The notes under the pieces: generated by a model | The model's input: the letters and a program-made list of their open reading frames with translations, nothing else | Database searches by the model: none | What the model was told of the DNA's origin: nothing | In this document: in pieces, positions 15,497 to 24,529 of the stretch | How the letters are laid out: each line of letters begins with the position of its first letter | Position numbering within the stretch: the stretch's first letter is position 1 | Source: Propionicicella superfundia DSM 22317 | Lineage (GTDB): Bacteria > Actinomycetota > Actinomycetes > Propionibacteriales > Propionibacteriaceae | Assembly (NCBI RefSeq): GCF_000423465.1 | Contig: NZ_AUIA01000012.1 | Coordinates: forward strand, 62,001 to 126,000 | Direction: 5' to 3' | Length of the DNA stretch: 64,000 bases | Made by a program: the position numbers and the translations under genes

Positions 15497-18400
15497 CAGT
15501 CGCCCAGGATTCTCCGAGCAGCGGCGGCAAGCTGCTCAAGGCGACGGCGGTCATGGCCTCCGGGACGCTCGTGTCCCGCATCCTGGGGTTCGCACGGGTG
15601 ATGATGATCTCCTTCGTGCTCGGCAACGGAACGCGCCAGGCCGACATCTTCTCCATCGCGCAGACCGTCCCGAACAGCCTCTTCATGCTGTTCGCCGGCG
15701 GTGCCCTCAACACGGTGCTCGTGCCGCAGATCGTCCGCGCTGTGCGGCACGACTCCGACGGCGGGCAGAAGTTCGTGAGCCGGCTGATGACCGCGTTCCT
15801 CCTGCTCCTGGCGGGCATCACGGTCATCATGACGCTCCTCACCCCCTGGGTGATGAGCCTGTACACGCACTCCGACTGGCGGACGCCGGCGCTCGCGCCG
15901 CACTGGGAGTCGCTCGTCCTCCTGGCCTACCTGACCATGCCGCAGATCTTCTTCTACGGCGCCTTCTTCCTCGTCGGCCAGGTGCTCAACGCGCGCGAGA
16001 AGTTCGGTCCGATGATGTGGGCGCCCGCGGCCAACAACGTCGTCTCGATCATCGTCTTCGCGCTCTACGCCGTGCTGTGGGGAGGAGCCGGGGCTCATGC
16101 CGAGCCGTTCTCCCAGACGCAGACGCTGTACCTCGGCATCGGCGCGACCGGCGGCATCATCGTCCAGACCCTCCTGCTGGTGCCGTTCATGTCCCGGCTC
16201 GGGTTCCGGTTCCGACTCCGCTTCGACTTCAAGGGATCCGGCCTGGGGCACACGTTCAACCTGGCCAAGTGGACCCTGCTGTACGTCGGCGTCAATCAAC
16301 TCGCGCTGATGGTCGTCGATCGCCTCGCGACCCAGGCGACGGTCGGCGGGCAGGGCGCCGGGGTGACCGCGTACCTCAACGCCTATCTGGTGTGGATCCT
16401 GCCGCACTCGCTCATCACGGTGTCCCTCGCGACGGCGATGCTGCCGTCGGCGTCTCGGCTGGCCGCGAGCGGGAACCTGGACGGCGTGGCCACGGAGACG
16501 ATGCGCACGATGCGGCTGTCCGCGACGTTCCTGCTGCCGTCCGCCATCGGGTTCGTCGCGCTCGGCCTGCCGTTCGCCCAGGTCGCGTTCGGACACGGCA
16601 CAGGCTCCGCCGACGCGGGCTTCGTCGGGTGGACGCTGATGGCGTTCTCGCTCGGCCTTGTCCCGTTCACCCTCCAGTACGTCTGTCTGCGGGCGTTCTA
16701 CGCACTGGAGGACACCCGGGTCACGTTCTTCATCCAGTGCGTCATCGCGTCGGTGAACGCGGCCCTGGCCGTCCTGTTCGTCATGCCGTGGAACAACCCC
16801 GACACGGTCGCCCCACGGCTGGCGATCGCCTTCTCGATCGCCTACGGCGTCGGCTGGGTGGTCTCGTTCCTCGTCCTCCGAACACGTCTGCCGGGGCTGC
16901 ACGCGCGTGAGCTGCTCCGTCATCTCGCCCGGCTGCTCGTCGCCTCGCTGCCCGCCGGCGTCCTCGCCTGGCTGGTGGCGTGGGCGATCTCGCTGTGGTC
17001 GGATCGGCTCCTGGCGCAACTGCTCGGGCTGGCGCTCGGGGCGGCCGTCGCCATCGTGACGTTCCTGGCCCTCGCGCGGAAGCTGCGCATCGACGAGGTG
17101 CAGCAGACCCTGTCCCTGCTGCGCCGCCGTTCGGCTCCCGCCGCGGAGACGGCCGACTCCGCCGCCGCGGCCGCTGACCAGGACGCCGACACGGGCGAGC
17201 CCGCTCCCCCCGTGGCACCGCCGGCCGAGGAGGTGGCCACGCTCGCACCGCTGCTCGCCCGCGACGAGACGCCCGGCGCGATCCAGACCTACCCCGACGT
17301 CGTCGACGAGCACGATCCCGCCACCGCGGTCGTCGCGTCGTCCGGCGCCGCGAAGGTCGAGGCCGGAGACGTGATCGCCGACCGCTTCCGCCTCGACGAG
17401 CTGCTCGCCTGCCGCGTGGACGTCCTCACCTGGCGCGGGTTCGATCTGACGCTGTCGCGACCGGTGCTGATGCACGTCCTGCCCCCCGAGGATCCCCGCG
17501 CTGACGCCATCCTCGCCGCGGCCCGTTCGTCGGCGTCGATCACCGACGCCCGGTTCCTGCGGGTGCTGGATGCCGCACGCACCGACGCGGCCGCCTACAG
17601 CGCCTACATCGTCTGCGAGTACGCGGCGGGAAGCTCCCTGAAGCGAGTGCTCGCCGCAGGGCCGCTGTCGAGTCTCGAGTCGGCCTGCGTGGTGCGCGAG
17701 CTCGCGGACGCGCTCACCTGGGTGCACGCGCTGCGGCTGTACCACCGCCAGCTCAATCCCGACACCGTCATCGTCACGACCTCGGGGAACATCAAGATCG
17801 TCGGCTTCCTCATCGAGGACGCCCTGGCCGAGACGCCCGGAGACGAACCCGACGGCCAGCGCGCCGATCTGCGTTCCCTCGGACGCCTGCTGTACGCGAC
17901 CCTCGTGTCGCTGTACCCCGGCGGCCCCGCGTTCGGCATGCCTGCGGCACCTCTGCGCGCCGACCGGGTGCTCCCGCCGCGCCAGGTCGTGCCCGGGATC
18001 CCGGCGGCGCTCGACACCCTGTGCGACCAGTTGCTCAACCCCCAGCCCGGCAACGAGCCGGTTCCCGACTCGGCCTTGGCGGTGACGGTCGCCCTCAACC
18101 GGATCCTCGGCACGGCCGACGCGACCAGCGACCTCGAGCGGCGGGTGAAGGCGCCCGTCCGTCCGCTGTTCGAGGCGTCGGGCCGCGCGGCGAGTTCGGC
18201 GTCGGCCGCGAGTGGACCCGAGGACGAGGCGGTCGAGCCGGTGTCCGTTCCCGCCGACCCGGCGACGGTCGGGCCGGAGCCCGGCGAGGAGAGCGAGGAC
18301 TACACGACCGCCACCGTCGAGCTGACGTCGTCCATGTTCGCCGACACCGGCGTGCTGTTCACGCCCGTGCCGCCGCCCGCGCACTACTCGTCGCCGGCCA

Positions 18401-19104
18401 CGGCGCTGCAGCCCGCCGTGGAGCCGGACGCCACCGCGGAGGGAACGCCCGGTTCCGGCGCCGGCAGCAGATACCACGTCCCGCCCCGCGAACCGCAGCG
18501 GCGGCGCTACTGGCTGATCGCCCTCTGCGCGTTCGTCGCGCTCGTGCTCATCGGAAGCCTCGCGGTGCTCGCCATCACCCAGGCGGGACGCTCCGACCGG
18601 GCCGACACGCAGCCGACCACCGCGGCCACGACCGCTCAGCCCTTCACGATCACCCGGGCGCTGGACTTCGACCCGCAGGCCGACGGCGGCTCGGGGGACG
18701 AGAACACCGCCGACGCAGGCCTGGCGGTGGACGGCGATCCCGCGACGCAGTGGCGTACGGAGCTCTACCGCGGCCGGCCCCAGCTCGGCGGGCTCAAGCC
18801 GGGAGTCGGCCTGGTCGTCGACCTCGGCTCGGCTCAACCGGTGTCCAGCGTCACGGTGACCTTCACCGGGCAGGGAACGACTGCCGACATCAAGGTGCCG
18901 ATCACGGCGACGACGAGCGACAGCCCGCCGCGGCAGTCGCGCAGCCAGTGGCGGACCGTCGCCACGAAGTCCGGCGCGAAGGGGGCGACCACCTTCGACC
19001 TGGCCACCCCCGAGACGACCCGCTATGTGCTCGTGTACCTCACGTCCCTGCCGGCCGACGGAGGCGGTTTCCGTGGCGGCATCTCCGAGATCGTGGTGAG
19101 ATGA
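15493..19104 (+). CDS. murJ: MurJ lipid II flippase fused to pseudokinase and discoidin-like domain
   Basis: A 1203-residue fusion. Residues 1-~545 are a MurJ/MviN MOP-family flippase with about 14 helices, starting with the ASGTLVSRILGFARVMMISF block. An acidic linker is followed at ~624-850 by a kinase fold lacking catalytic residues: the HRD position reads HRQ, DFG reads GFL, and the ATP-binding Lys is not where expected. A single helix at ~1004-1032 leads to an external F5/8-type (discoidin-like) domain containing DPATQWRT. In mycobacteria the homologous pseudokinase is phosphorylated by PknB and recruits FhaA; that control is inferred here. Start ATG 15493 overlaps the previous stop. Confidence 0.95.
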   Translation: MTVAQDSPSSGGKLLKATAVMASGTLVSRILGFARVMMISFVLGNGTRQADIFSIAQTVPNSLFMLFAGGALNTVLVPQIVRAVRHDSDGGQKFVSRLMTAFLLLLAGITVIMTLLTPWVMSLYTHSDWRTPALAPHWESLVLLAYLTMPQIFFYGAFFLVGQVLNAREKFGPMMWAPAANNVVSIIVFALYAVLWGGAGAHAEPFSQTQTLYLGIGATGGIIVQTLLLVPFMSRLGFRFRLRFDFKGSGLGHTFNLAKWTLLYVGVNQLALMVVDRLATQATVGGQGAGVTAYLNAYLVWILPHSLITVSLATAMLPSASRLAASGNLDGVATETMRTMRLSATFLLPSAIGFVALGLPFAQVAFGHGTGSADAGFVGWTLMAFSLGLVPFTLQYVCLRAFYALEDTRVTFFIQCVIASVNAALAVLFVMPWNNPDTVAPRLAIAFSIAYGVGWVVSFLVLRTRLPGLHARELLRHLARLLVASLPAGVLAWLVAWAISLWSDRLLAQLLGLALGAAVAIVTFLALARKLRIDEVQQTLSLLRRRSAPAAETADSAAAAADQDADTGEPAPPVAPPAEEVATLAPLLARDETPGAIQTYPDVVDEHDPATAVVASSGAAKVEAGDVIADRFRLDELLACRVDVLTWRGFDLTLSRPVLMHVLPPEDPRADAILAAARSSASITDARFLRVLDAARTDAAAYSAYIVCEYAAGSSLKRVLAAGPLSSLESACVVRELADALTWVHALRLYHRQLNPDTVIVTTSGNIKIVGFLIEDALAETPGDEPDGQRADLRSLGRLLYATLVSLYPGGPAFGMPAAPLRADRVLPPRQVVPGIPAALDTLCDQLLNPQPGNEPVPDSALAVTVALNRILGTADATSDLERRVKAPVRPLFEASGRAASSASAASGPEDEAVEPVSVPADPATVGPEPGEESEDYTTATVELTSSMFADTGVLFTPVPPPAHYSSPATALQPAVEPDATAEGTPGSGAGSRYHVPPREPQRRRYWLIALCAFVALVLIGSLAVLAITQAGRSDRADTQPTTAATTAQPFTITRALDFDPQADGGSGDENTADAGLAVDGDPATQWRTELYRGRPQLGGLKPGVGLVVDLGSAQPVSSVTVTFTGQGTTADIKVPITATTSDSPPRQSRSQWRTVATKSGAKGATTFDLATPETTRYVLVYLTSLPADGGGFRGGISEIVVR

Positions 19105-19108
19105 CCCG

Positions 19109-19684
19109 GTGAGCACACCGTCGGAGAGGAGCGACGAGGATCTGCTGCGTGCGCACGTGGCGGGGGATCCCGCCGCCTTCGGCACCCTCGTCCGCCGCCA
19201 CGAGAGTCAGCTCTGGGCGGTGGCGCTGCGCACGGTGCGCAACGGCGAGGATGCGTCCGACGTGCTCCAGGAGGCGATGGTGTCGGCGTTTCGCCGCGCG
19301 GCCGGGTTCCGCGGCGACGCTGCGGTCCTCACCTGGCTGCACCGCATCGTCATCAACGCGGGGCTCGACCGGCTCCGCCGGAACAAGGTCCGTCGCGCCG
19401 AGCCCCTGCCCGACGACCTCGACCGGACGACGCTCCTGACAGCGCCGTGCACGGCCGACGATGCGATCCTCCGGCACGAGCTGCGGGCCGACATCGTCGC
19501 GGCGCTGGGCAGGATCAACGCCGACCAGCGGGCCGCCATCGTCCTGGTCGACATGGACGGCTACAGCGTCGAGGAGGCCGCCCGCATCCTCGGCTGTGCG
19601 GTCGGGACGGTGAAGAGCCGGTGTTCACGGGGGAGGGCGAAGCTCGCCCCTCTCCTGGCCCACCTGAAGGAGTCGCGTGTCTGA
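19109..19684 (+). CDS. sigM: ECF RNA polymerase sigma factor, SigM-like
   Basis: A 191-residue ECF sigma factor from GTG 19109. Region 2 is DLLRAHVAGDPAAFGTLV through DASDVLQEAMVSAFRR, with FRGDAAVLTWLHRIVINAGL as the -10-recognition helix. Region 4 contains DQRAAIVLVDMDGYSVEEAA and VGTVKSRCSRGRAKL. Its position four bases after murJ and before an anti-sigma factor matches mycobacterial sigM. It probably directs an envelope-stress regulon, held inactive by the product at 20258. Confidence 0.9.
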   Translation: MSTPSERSDEDLLRAHVAGDPAAFGTLVRRHESQLWAVALRTVRNGEDASDVLQEAMVSAFRRAAGFRGDAAVLTWLHRIVINAGLDRLRRNKVRRAEPLPDDLDRTTLLTAPCTADDAILRHELRADIVAALGRINADQRAAIVLVDMDGYSVEEAARILGCAVGTVKSRCSRGRAKLAPLLAHLKESRV

Positions 19685-20189
19685 GTCCCAGCCGCCGAGC
19701 GTCGAACCGCCGCCCGGCGGCGAGCCGAACCGCCTCGTCAACACGTTCGAATGGCAGCGGCGATGCGTGTTCGCCGGGATCGCGTTCGTCGTCCTCGCCG
19801 GCATCCTCGTGTATCAGCAGACCTATGGCTGGCTGCAGGCGGTGCTCGTCCTCGCCCTCGTCCTGGGAGGTTACTGTGCGTGGTCCTGGTGGCGTGGGCA
19901 GCACTGGGCCGAGTTCACAGGCGACCGGCTGCGCATCGGCAACGGGACGCGAACCCAGGAGATCCGCGGCGCCGACGTGACGGCCGTGAAGTACATCATG
20001 AATCGGCACAGCCCTGACTTCGCCCTTGTGACAAGCGACAAGAAGCGCCACACGGTGCGGACGTCCCGCCTGGCGAAGGGACACTCGTCCCTGTTCCGCT
20101 GGCTGCTTGCTCACGCCCCGCAGGCCTCGTTCGACAAGGGGTCGGTCCGCACCCGAGAGCTGCTGGAGACACGCGGTTTGTTACCGTAG
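19677..20189 (+). CDS. Small membrane protein with PH-like cytosolic domain
   Basis: A 170-residue protein starting at GTG 19677, overlapping the sigma-factor gene by 8 bases. Two hydrophobic helices (CVFAGIAFVVLAGILVYQQ and LQAVLVLALVLGGYCAWSWW) form a hairpin near residues 28-72. The soluble remainder has a beta pattern like bacterial PH domains (AEFTGDRLRIGNGTRTQEIR). I do not recognise a named family. Its place inside the sigma/anti-sigma operon suggests a role in the same envelope response. Confidence 0.65.
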   Translation: MSESQPPSVEPPPGGEPNRLVNTFEWQRRCVFAGIAFVVLAGILVYQQTYGWLQAVLVLALVLGGYCAWSWWRGQHWAEFTGDRLRIGNGTRTQEIRGADVTAVKYIMNRHSPDFALVTSDKKRHTVRTSRLAKGHSSLFRWLLAHAPQASFDKGSVRTRELLETRGLLP

Positions 20190-20257
20190 GAGAGGAACCG
20201 CGGGCCGTCGAGGTCCGTCGAACCGCCGCAGGCGACGAGTCCGAGAGGAGGACGCCC

Positions 20258-20572
20258 ATGACGGAGCACGTCACGTCGGAGCAGATCGCCGACGCGCATG
20301 CCGGGCTTCTGGCCGCGCCGGAATCGCGACTCGTCACCGCTCACCTCGCGTCCTGTGCCGAATGCGCCGCGTCCGGTGACCAGGTCGCCTCCGTCTCCCG
20401 CATCCTGGCCGGTGCGCCGGCCGAGATCATCCCGCCCGAGGCATCGGCCGCTCTGCAGGCCGCGATCGCTGCCGAGGCCGCCCGGCGAGCGGCGGCCGCG
20501 CAGCAGCAGGAGGAGGAGCCCGCGCGCAGCGCCGATCCCCTCCTCCGCAGAAGCTGCACCCCGAGCCGGTAG
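20258..20572 (+). CDS. Short zinc-binding anti-sigma factor
   Basis: A 104-residue protein with the ZAS motif HLASCAEC (H-x3-C-x2-C, about residues 29-36), so it probably binds the upstream ECF sigma factor. Mycobacterial counterparts are longer and membrane-anchored, but no hydrophobic helix follows here; the tail is Ala/Glu/Gln-rich and ends LLRRSCTPSR. A +1 frame after about 20550 reads on for a while (KLHPEPVAADPPPP), so a frameshifted tail is possible, but the terminator at 20633 limits any extension. Confidence 0.7.
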   Translation: MTEHVTSEQIADAHAGLLAAPESRLVTAHLASCAECAASGDQVASVSRILAGAPAEIIPPEASAALQAAIAAEAARRAAAAQQQEEEPARSADPLLRRSCTPSR

Positions 20573-20632
20573 CCGCCGATCCGCCGCCGCCCCGCCGGCA
20601 GCGATGTGGCCGCCATCAGGTCGTAGGCACGG

Positions 20633-20668
20633 CACACGGCCCCGGCCATGGAAGGCCGGGGCCGTGTG
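20633..20668. terminator. Bidirectional hairpin terminator between sigM operon and glpK
   Basis: A perfect 15-bp GC-rich stem (20633-20647 with 20654-20668) with loop ATGGAA lies between two convergent genes. It can serve both directions. The T-tract is weak (TGTGTGGTGACTGTCGTC on the plus strand), as is common in high-GC actinobacteria. Confidence 0.8.
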
Positions 20669-20696
20669 TGGTGACTGTCGTCAGGCCCTGTCGGAC

Positions 20697-22208
20697 TCAG
20701 CGCACGTCGTCGTCGACCCACTCGAAGGTCTTCGTGACGGCCTTCTTCCACAGGCGGTACTGGCGATCGCGCTCGGCGGCCTCCAGCTTCGGCGCGAACC
20801 GGCTGTCCTCGGCCCAGTTGTCGATGACGTCCTGCTCGCCGTTCCAGAAGCCGACGGCGATGCCCGCGGCGTAGGCCGCGCCGAGCGCCGTGGTCTCGGC
20901 GACCACCGGACGCACGACCGGGACGTCCAGGATGTCGGCCTGGAACTGCATCAGGGTCTCGTTGGCGATCATGCCGCCGTCGACCTTGAGCTCGGTCAAC
21001 TGCACACCGGAGTCGGCGTTCATCGCGTCGAGGACCTCACGGGTCTGGAACGCGGTCGCCTCGAGGACGGCGCGCGCCAGGTGGCCCTTGTTGGCGTACC
21101 GGGTGAGGCCGACGATCGCACCCCGGGCGTCCGAACGCCAGTACGGCGCGAACAGGCCGGAGAACGCGGGCACGAAGTACACGCCGCCGTTGTCGTCGAC
21201 GCCCTGGGCGAGGGACTCGATCTCGGGCGCGGTGGTGATGATGCCGAGCTGGTCGCGCATCCACTGCACGAGCGAGCCGGTCACCGCGATGGAGCCCTCG
21301 AGCGCGTACACGGCCGGCTGGTCGCCGATCTTGTAGCACAGGGTGGTCAGCAGACCGTTCTTCGACGGGACGGCCTCGGTGCCGGTGTTCATGAGCATGA
21401 AGTTGCCGGTGCCGTAGGTGTTCTTCGCGTGGCCGACCTCGAAGCAGGCCTGGCCGAACGTCGCCGCCTGCTGGTCGCCCAGGTCGCCGGCGACCGGGAT
21501 GCCGGCCAGCGAGCCTTCCTTGACCGTGCCGTAGACCTCGGAGGAGGAGCGGATCTCCGGGAGCATCGACAGCGGGATGCCCATGTCGGCGGCGATGCCG
21601 GCGTCCCAGCTCAGCGTCTCGAGATCCATGAGCATGGTCCGCGAGGCGTTGGTGACGTCGGTCACGTGGACGCCGCCGTTCACGCCACCGGTGAGGTTCC
21701 AGATCACCCAGGTGTCGATGTTGCCGAACACGAGGTTGCCCGCCTCGGCCGCCGCACGCGCGCCGTCGACGTTCTCGAGGATCCACTTCACCTTGGGCCC
21801 GGAGAAGTAGGTCGCCAGCGGCAGACCGACCTTGGCCTTGTACTTGTCCTGGTTGCCGCCACCCAGCTCGTCGACGATCTTGTCGGTGCGGGTGTCCTGC
21901 CACACGATGGCGTTGTAGACGGGCTTGCCGGTGGTCTTGTCCCAGACGACGGCGGTCTCGCGCTGGTTCGTGATGCCGACGGCGACGACGTCGGACGCTG
22001 CCACGCCCGACTCCCGCAACGCCAGCTCCACGACCTCCTGGGCACGGTGCCAGATCTCGAGCGGGTCGTGCTCGACCCAGCCCGCCCGGGGAAGGATCTG
22101 CTCGTGTTCTTTCTGGCCGGATCCGACGGACCGTCCGGAATGGTTGAAAACGATGGCCCGGGTGCTCGTGGTCCCCTGGTCAATAGCGATCACATACTTC
22201 TCGCTCAT
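20697..22208 (-). CDS. glpK: Glycerol kinase
   Basis: A 503-residue FGGY-family kinase that phosphorylates glycerol to sn-glycerol 3-phosphate. The N-terminal phosphate-binding block is [14 protein letters not shown], the substrate block includes [11 protein letters not shown], and the C-terminal FGGY signature region contains [20 protein letters not shown]. The length and motifs are complete. It is transcribed alone, leftward, from a region with two palindromes (22275-22314) that may be regulator sites. No glpF or glpD lies next to it. Confidence 0.97.
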   Translation of the reverse strand: MSEKYVIAIDQGTTSTRAIVFNHSGRSVGSGQKEHEQILPRAGWVEHDPLEIWHRAQEVVELALRESGVAASDVVAVGITNQRETAVVWDKTTGKPVYNAIVWQDTRTDKIVDELGGGNQDKYKAKVGLPLATYFSGPKVKWILENVDGARAAAEAGNLVFGNIDTWVIWNLTGGVNGGVHVTDVTNASRTMLMDLETLSWDAGIAADMGIPLSMLPEIRSSSEVYGTVKEGSLAGIPVAGDLGDQQAATFGQACFEVGHAKNTYGTGNFMLMNTGTEAVPSKNGLLTTLCYKIGDQPAVYALEGSIAVTGSLVQWMRDQLGIITTAPEIESLAQGVDDNGGVYFVPAFSGLFAPYWRSDARGAIVGLTRYANKGHLARAVLEATAFQTREVLDAMNADSGVQLTELKVDGGMIANETLMQFQADILDVPVVRPVVAETTALGAAYAAGIAVGFWNGEQDVIDNWAEDSRFAPKLEAAERDRQYRLWKKAVTKTFEWVDDDVR

Positions 22209-22274
22209 GCTGCTCCCACGTCCTTGTAGTTGACAGGCTCAATCTGCCCTGATGGAACAAAGCCTCGCTCCAGG

Positions 22275-22314
22275 TCGTTCTAGAACGAGCGGTGACACTG
22301 CCACGTCACCGCTC
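22275..22314. promoter_or_regulatory. Adjacent 14-bp palindrome and 10-bp-arm inverted repeat
   Basis: TCGTTCTAGAACGA (22275-22288) is a perfect palindrome. It overlaps a second inverted repeat, GAGCGGTGAC (22287-22296) with GTCACCGCTC (22305-22314). They sit in the divergent glpK-trxB region about 70-105 bases upstream of glpK, a natural place for a repressor of glycerol use, though the second repeat could also act as a hairpin. Confidence 0.5.
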
Positions 22315-22448
22315 TCCACCATAGCCGGTACCACCGGCTCCGGTCACCGCTCGGTCGAGGTCCCTCGCCCCGGTTACCGGGGGCGTGTCTCCGCACTCGG
22401 GAGGCACGGGGCGGTGCGAGACTTGGCACGAGCGAAAACGGAGGACAC

Positions 22449-23384
22449 GTGAGCGGGATTTCCGACCTGGTCATCATCGGTTCCGGCCCGGCCGGGTACA
22501 CGGCCGCCATCTACGCGGCACGCGCCGATCTCTCACCGATCGTCGTCGAAGGCGGGCTGACCAGCGGCGGAGCGCTGATGAACACCACCGAGGTCGAGAA
22601 CTTCCCCGGTTTCCCCGAGGGGATCATGGGCCCCGATCTGATGATGAACATGCGTGCGCAGGCCGAGCGTTTCGGTGCACGACTCGTCTCGGAGGACGCC
22701 GTGAGCGTCGACCTCACCGGCGATGTGAAGGTTGTTACCACGGAGGAAGGTAAGGAGTTCCGGACCCGCGCTGTGGTGCTCGCGATGGGATCGGGCTACC
22801 GACGGCTCGGGCTGGAGAGCGAGGACCGCCTTTCCGGGCGAGGTGTCTCGTGGTGCGCGACGTGTGACGGCGCCTTCTTCCGCGACAAGCCGATCGCCGT
22901 GATCGGGGGCGGGGACTCCGCTCTCGAGGAGGCGACATTCCTCTCCCGGTTCGGGACGTCGGTCACCGTCGTTCACCGCCGCGATCAGCTCCGCGCGTCC
23001 AAGGTGATGATCGACCGGGCGACGCGCGACCCGAAGATCGATTTCCGCTGGAACTCGATCGTCTCGTCCGTCGACGGCGACGCGTCCGTCTCCGGACTGA
23101 CGCTCACCGACACCGTGAGCGGCGAGACCTCCCACCTCCCCGTGTCGGGCGTCTTCGTGGCGATCGGGCACGAACCCCGGTCGGAGCTCGTGCGCGGCCA
23201 GGTCGAGTTGGACGCCGCCGGGTACGTGCTGACGGCACCCGGCTCCACCGCGACCGACGTCCCCGGGGTGTTCGCGTGCGGCGACCTCGTGGATCACACC
23301 TACCGGCAGGCGATCACGGCGGCCGGCACCGGGTGCCAGGCCGCGCTGGACGCCGAACGGTACCTCACCTCGCTGGCGTCCTGA
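22449..23384 (+). CDS. trxB: Thioredoxin-disulfide reductase
   Basis: A 311-residue flavoprotein that uses NADPH to reduce thioredoxin. The FAD-binding [15 protein letters not shown] block is at the N-terminus, the redox motif CATC ([11 protein letters not shown]) is near residue 137, and the NADPH-binding [10 protein letters not shown] near 158. The C-terminal FAD block is [23 protein letters not shown] 22449 follows CGGAGGACAC. It is the partner of the thioredoxin gene 97 bases downstream. Confidence 0.97.
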   Translation: MSGISDLVIIGSGPAGYTAAIYAARADLSPIVVEGGLTSGGALMNTTEVENFPGFPEGIMGPDLMMNMRAQAERFGARLVSEDAVSVDLTGDVKVVTTEEGKEFRTRAVVLAMGSGYRRLGLESEDRLSGRGVSWCATCDGAFFRDKPIAVIGGGDSALEEATFLSRFGTSVTVVHRRDQLRASKVMIDRATRDPKIDFRWNSIVSSVDGDASVSGLTLTDTVSGETSHLPVSGVFVAIGHEPRSELVRGQVELDAAGYVLTAPGSTATDVPGVFACGDLVDHTYRQAITAAGTGCQAALDAERYLTSLAS

Positions 23385-23481
23385 CGCCGCCCGCCCGGCC
23401 GGGCCGATCCGCGGATCTGTCGGCCGTGTTTGCCAGAATGGTCCCCTGACCGAGACCAACCGCCGAGAAGGGAGCCCCTCG

Positions 23482-23805
23482 ATGGGCGCTGTACAAGATG
23501 TGACCGACGCCACCTTCGCCGACATCGTCCTGACCTCGTCGAAGCCTGTCCTCGTCGACTACTGGGCCGATTGGTGCGCGCCGTGCAAGCAGCTCTCGCC
23601 GATCATCGAGGAGCTCGCCGGCGAGTACGGAGACAAGATCACCTTCGCCAAGGTCGACACGAATGTGAACACCCAGACCGCGGCTCAGCAGGGCGTGCTC
23701 AGCCTGCCGACGATCCAGATCTTCGTGGGCGGGCAGGTCGTCAAGGCCTTCCAGGGCGGCAAGACGAAGGCCACGCTGCTGCGCGCGCTCGACGAGTACC
23801 TGTGA
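23482..23805 (+). CDS. trxA: Thioredoxin
   Basis: A 107-residue cytosolic thioredoxin with the canonical WCAPC active site (WADWCAPCKQL) and cis-Pro segment LSLPTIQIF. ATG 23482 follows GAGAAGGGAGCC. It reduces protein disulfides and is recharged by the adjacent reductase. The gene is followed by a hairpin terminator. Confidence 0.97.
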   Translation: MGAVQDVTDATFADIVLTSSKPVLVDYWADWCAPCKQLSPIIEELAGEYGDKITFAKVDTNVNTQTAAQQGVLSLPTIQIFVGGQVVKAFQGGKTKATLLRALDEYL

Positions 23806-23819
23806 CGCGTTCGACCCGT

Positions 23820-23845
23820 GCCGGGAGGGGCTGACCTCTCCCGGC
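23820..23845. terminator. Hairpin terminator after trxA
   Basis: GCCGGGAG (23820-23827) pairs with CTCCCGGC (23838-23845) around a 10-base loop. It lies between convergent genes and can serve trxA and possibly the opposing gene. Confidence 0.6.
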
Positions 23846-23851
23846 TCCCGC

Positions 23852-24463
23852 TCACCGGCGACCCCCGCCGTTCCCTCCGTCGCACAGGCGCTGGGCCGGC
23901 GCAGGGGGCAGGTCGGGGCGCCGGATCGCCGTGACGACCCTGCCCCACAACCCCGGCCGCGCTCGGTGCCGCACCGTTCGGTCGAGGTCCAGGCGCAGCA
24001 GCGGCGTGACGGGATGCTCGGCCTCGATCTGGAATCCGCACCGCTGCAGGACGCGCACGCTCGGGCACAGGCAGGTCGGCCGGAAGCGTGCACCTCGCGC
24101 GTCGAGCACGAGATCGCCGGTCCGGACGAGCCGGGCCGCGATGCCGTCGATCAGCAGCCGGTGGACGTCGAGACCGTGGGCGTGCGAGTCGACCCACTGC
24201 GCCACGAGGATCGCGCTCGGCCTGTCGGTCTCGTCGTCCTGGCCCGGCGCGGTCTGCCACGCAGCGATGTCGGAGGCGTGCCACGAGGGGGCGATGAGGG
24301 CGTATCCGACGATGTCGTCATCGACGACCGCCAGCCCGCACGCGCCCCAGCGGGACTCGGCCGCCGTGGCCCAGCGCAGGTTCGCCTCGACGCGCGCGAG
24401 GCAGTCGGCCCGGCAGCGCGGCAGGCCCGCCACCTGTCCGTAGCCGATGCTGACAGTCCGCAT
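23852..24463 (-). CDS. GNAT-like acetyltransferase-family protein (Rv3916c-like position)
   Basis: A 203-residue protein from ATG 24463, chosen because CAGGAG precedes it at 10 bases; the frame continues upstream without a good site. The core (GACGLAVVDDDIVGYALIAP, and a later VHRLLIDGIAARLV segment) has the strand-helix pattern of GNAT acetyltransferases, but the acetyl-CoA loop is weak. Cys residues occur in PRCRADC and PTCLCP. It occupies the place of mycobacterial Rv3916c, an uncharacterised gene. It is divergent from the aminotransferase gene. Confidence 0.65.
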   Translation of the reverse strand: MRTVSIGYGQVAGLPRCRADCLARVEANLRWATAAESRWGACGLAVVDDDIVGYALIAPSWHASDIAAWQTAPGQDDETDRPSAILVAQWVDSHAHGLDVHRLLIDGIAARLVRTGDLVLDARGARFRPTCLCPSVRVLQRCGFQIEAEHPVTPLLRLDLDRTVRHRARPGLWGRVVTAIRRPDLPPAPAQRLCDGGNGGGRR

Positions 24464-24529
24464 GGACGCGCGCTCCTGCTGGAATTGGATGTCCCCGGCC
24501 TGCCCGCGGGACATGTCTACTCTAGACGG

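Noticed and set aside
15163-19185. Very long leftward open frame (1340 codons) opposite murJ
   Set aside because: It is antisense to a recognised gene, has a composition of Arg/Gly/His repeats without any family pattern, and follows from the GC-rich codon bias. The same applies to long antisense frames opposite gyrA (46334-49387), gyrB (44508-46655), dnaA (35115-36896) and hsdR (53885-56389).
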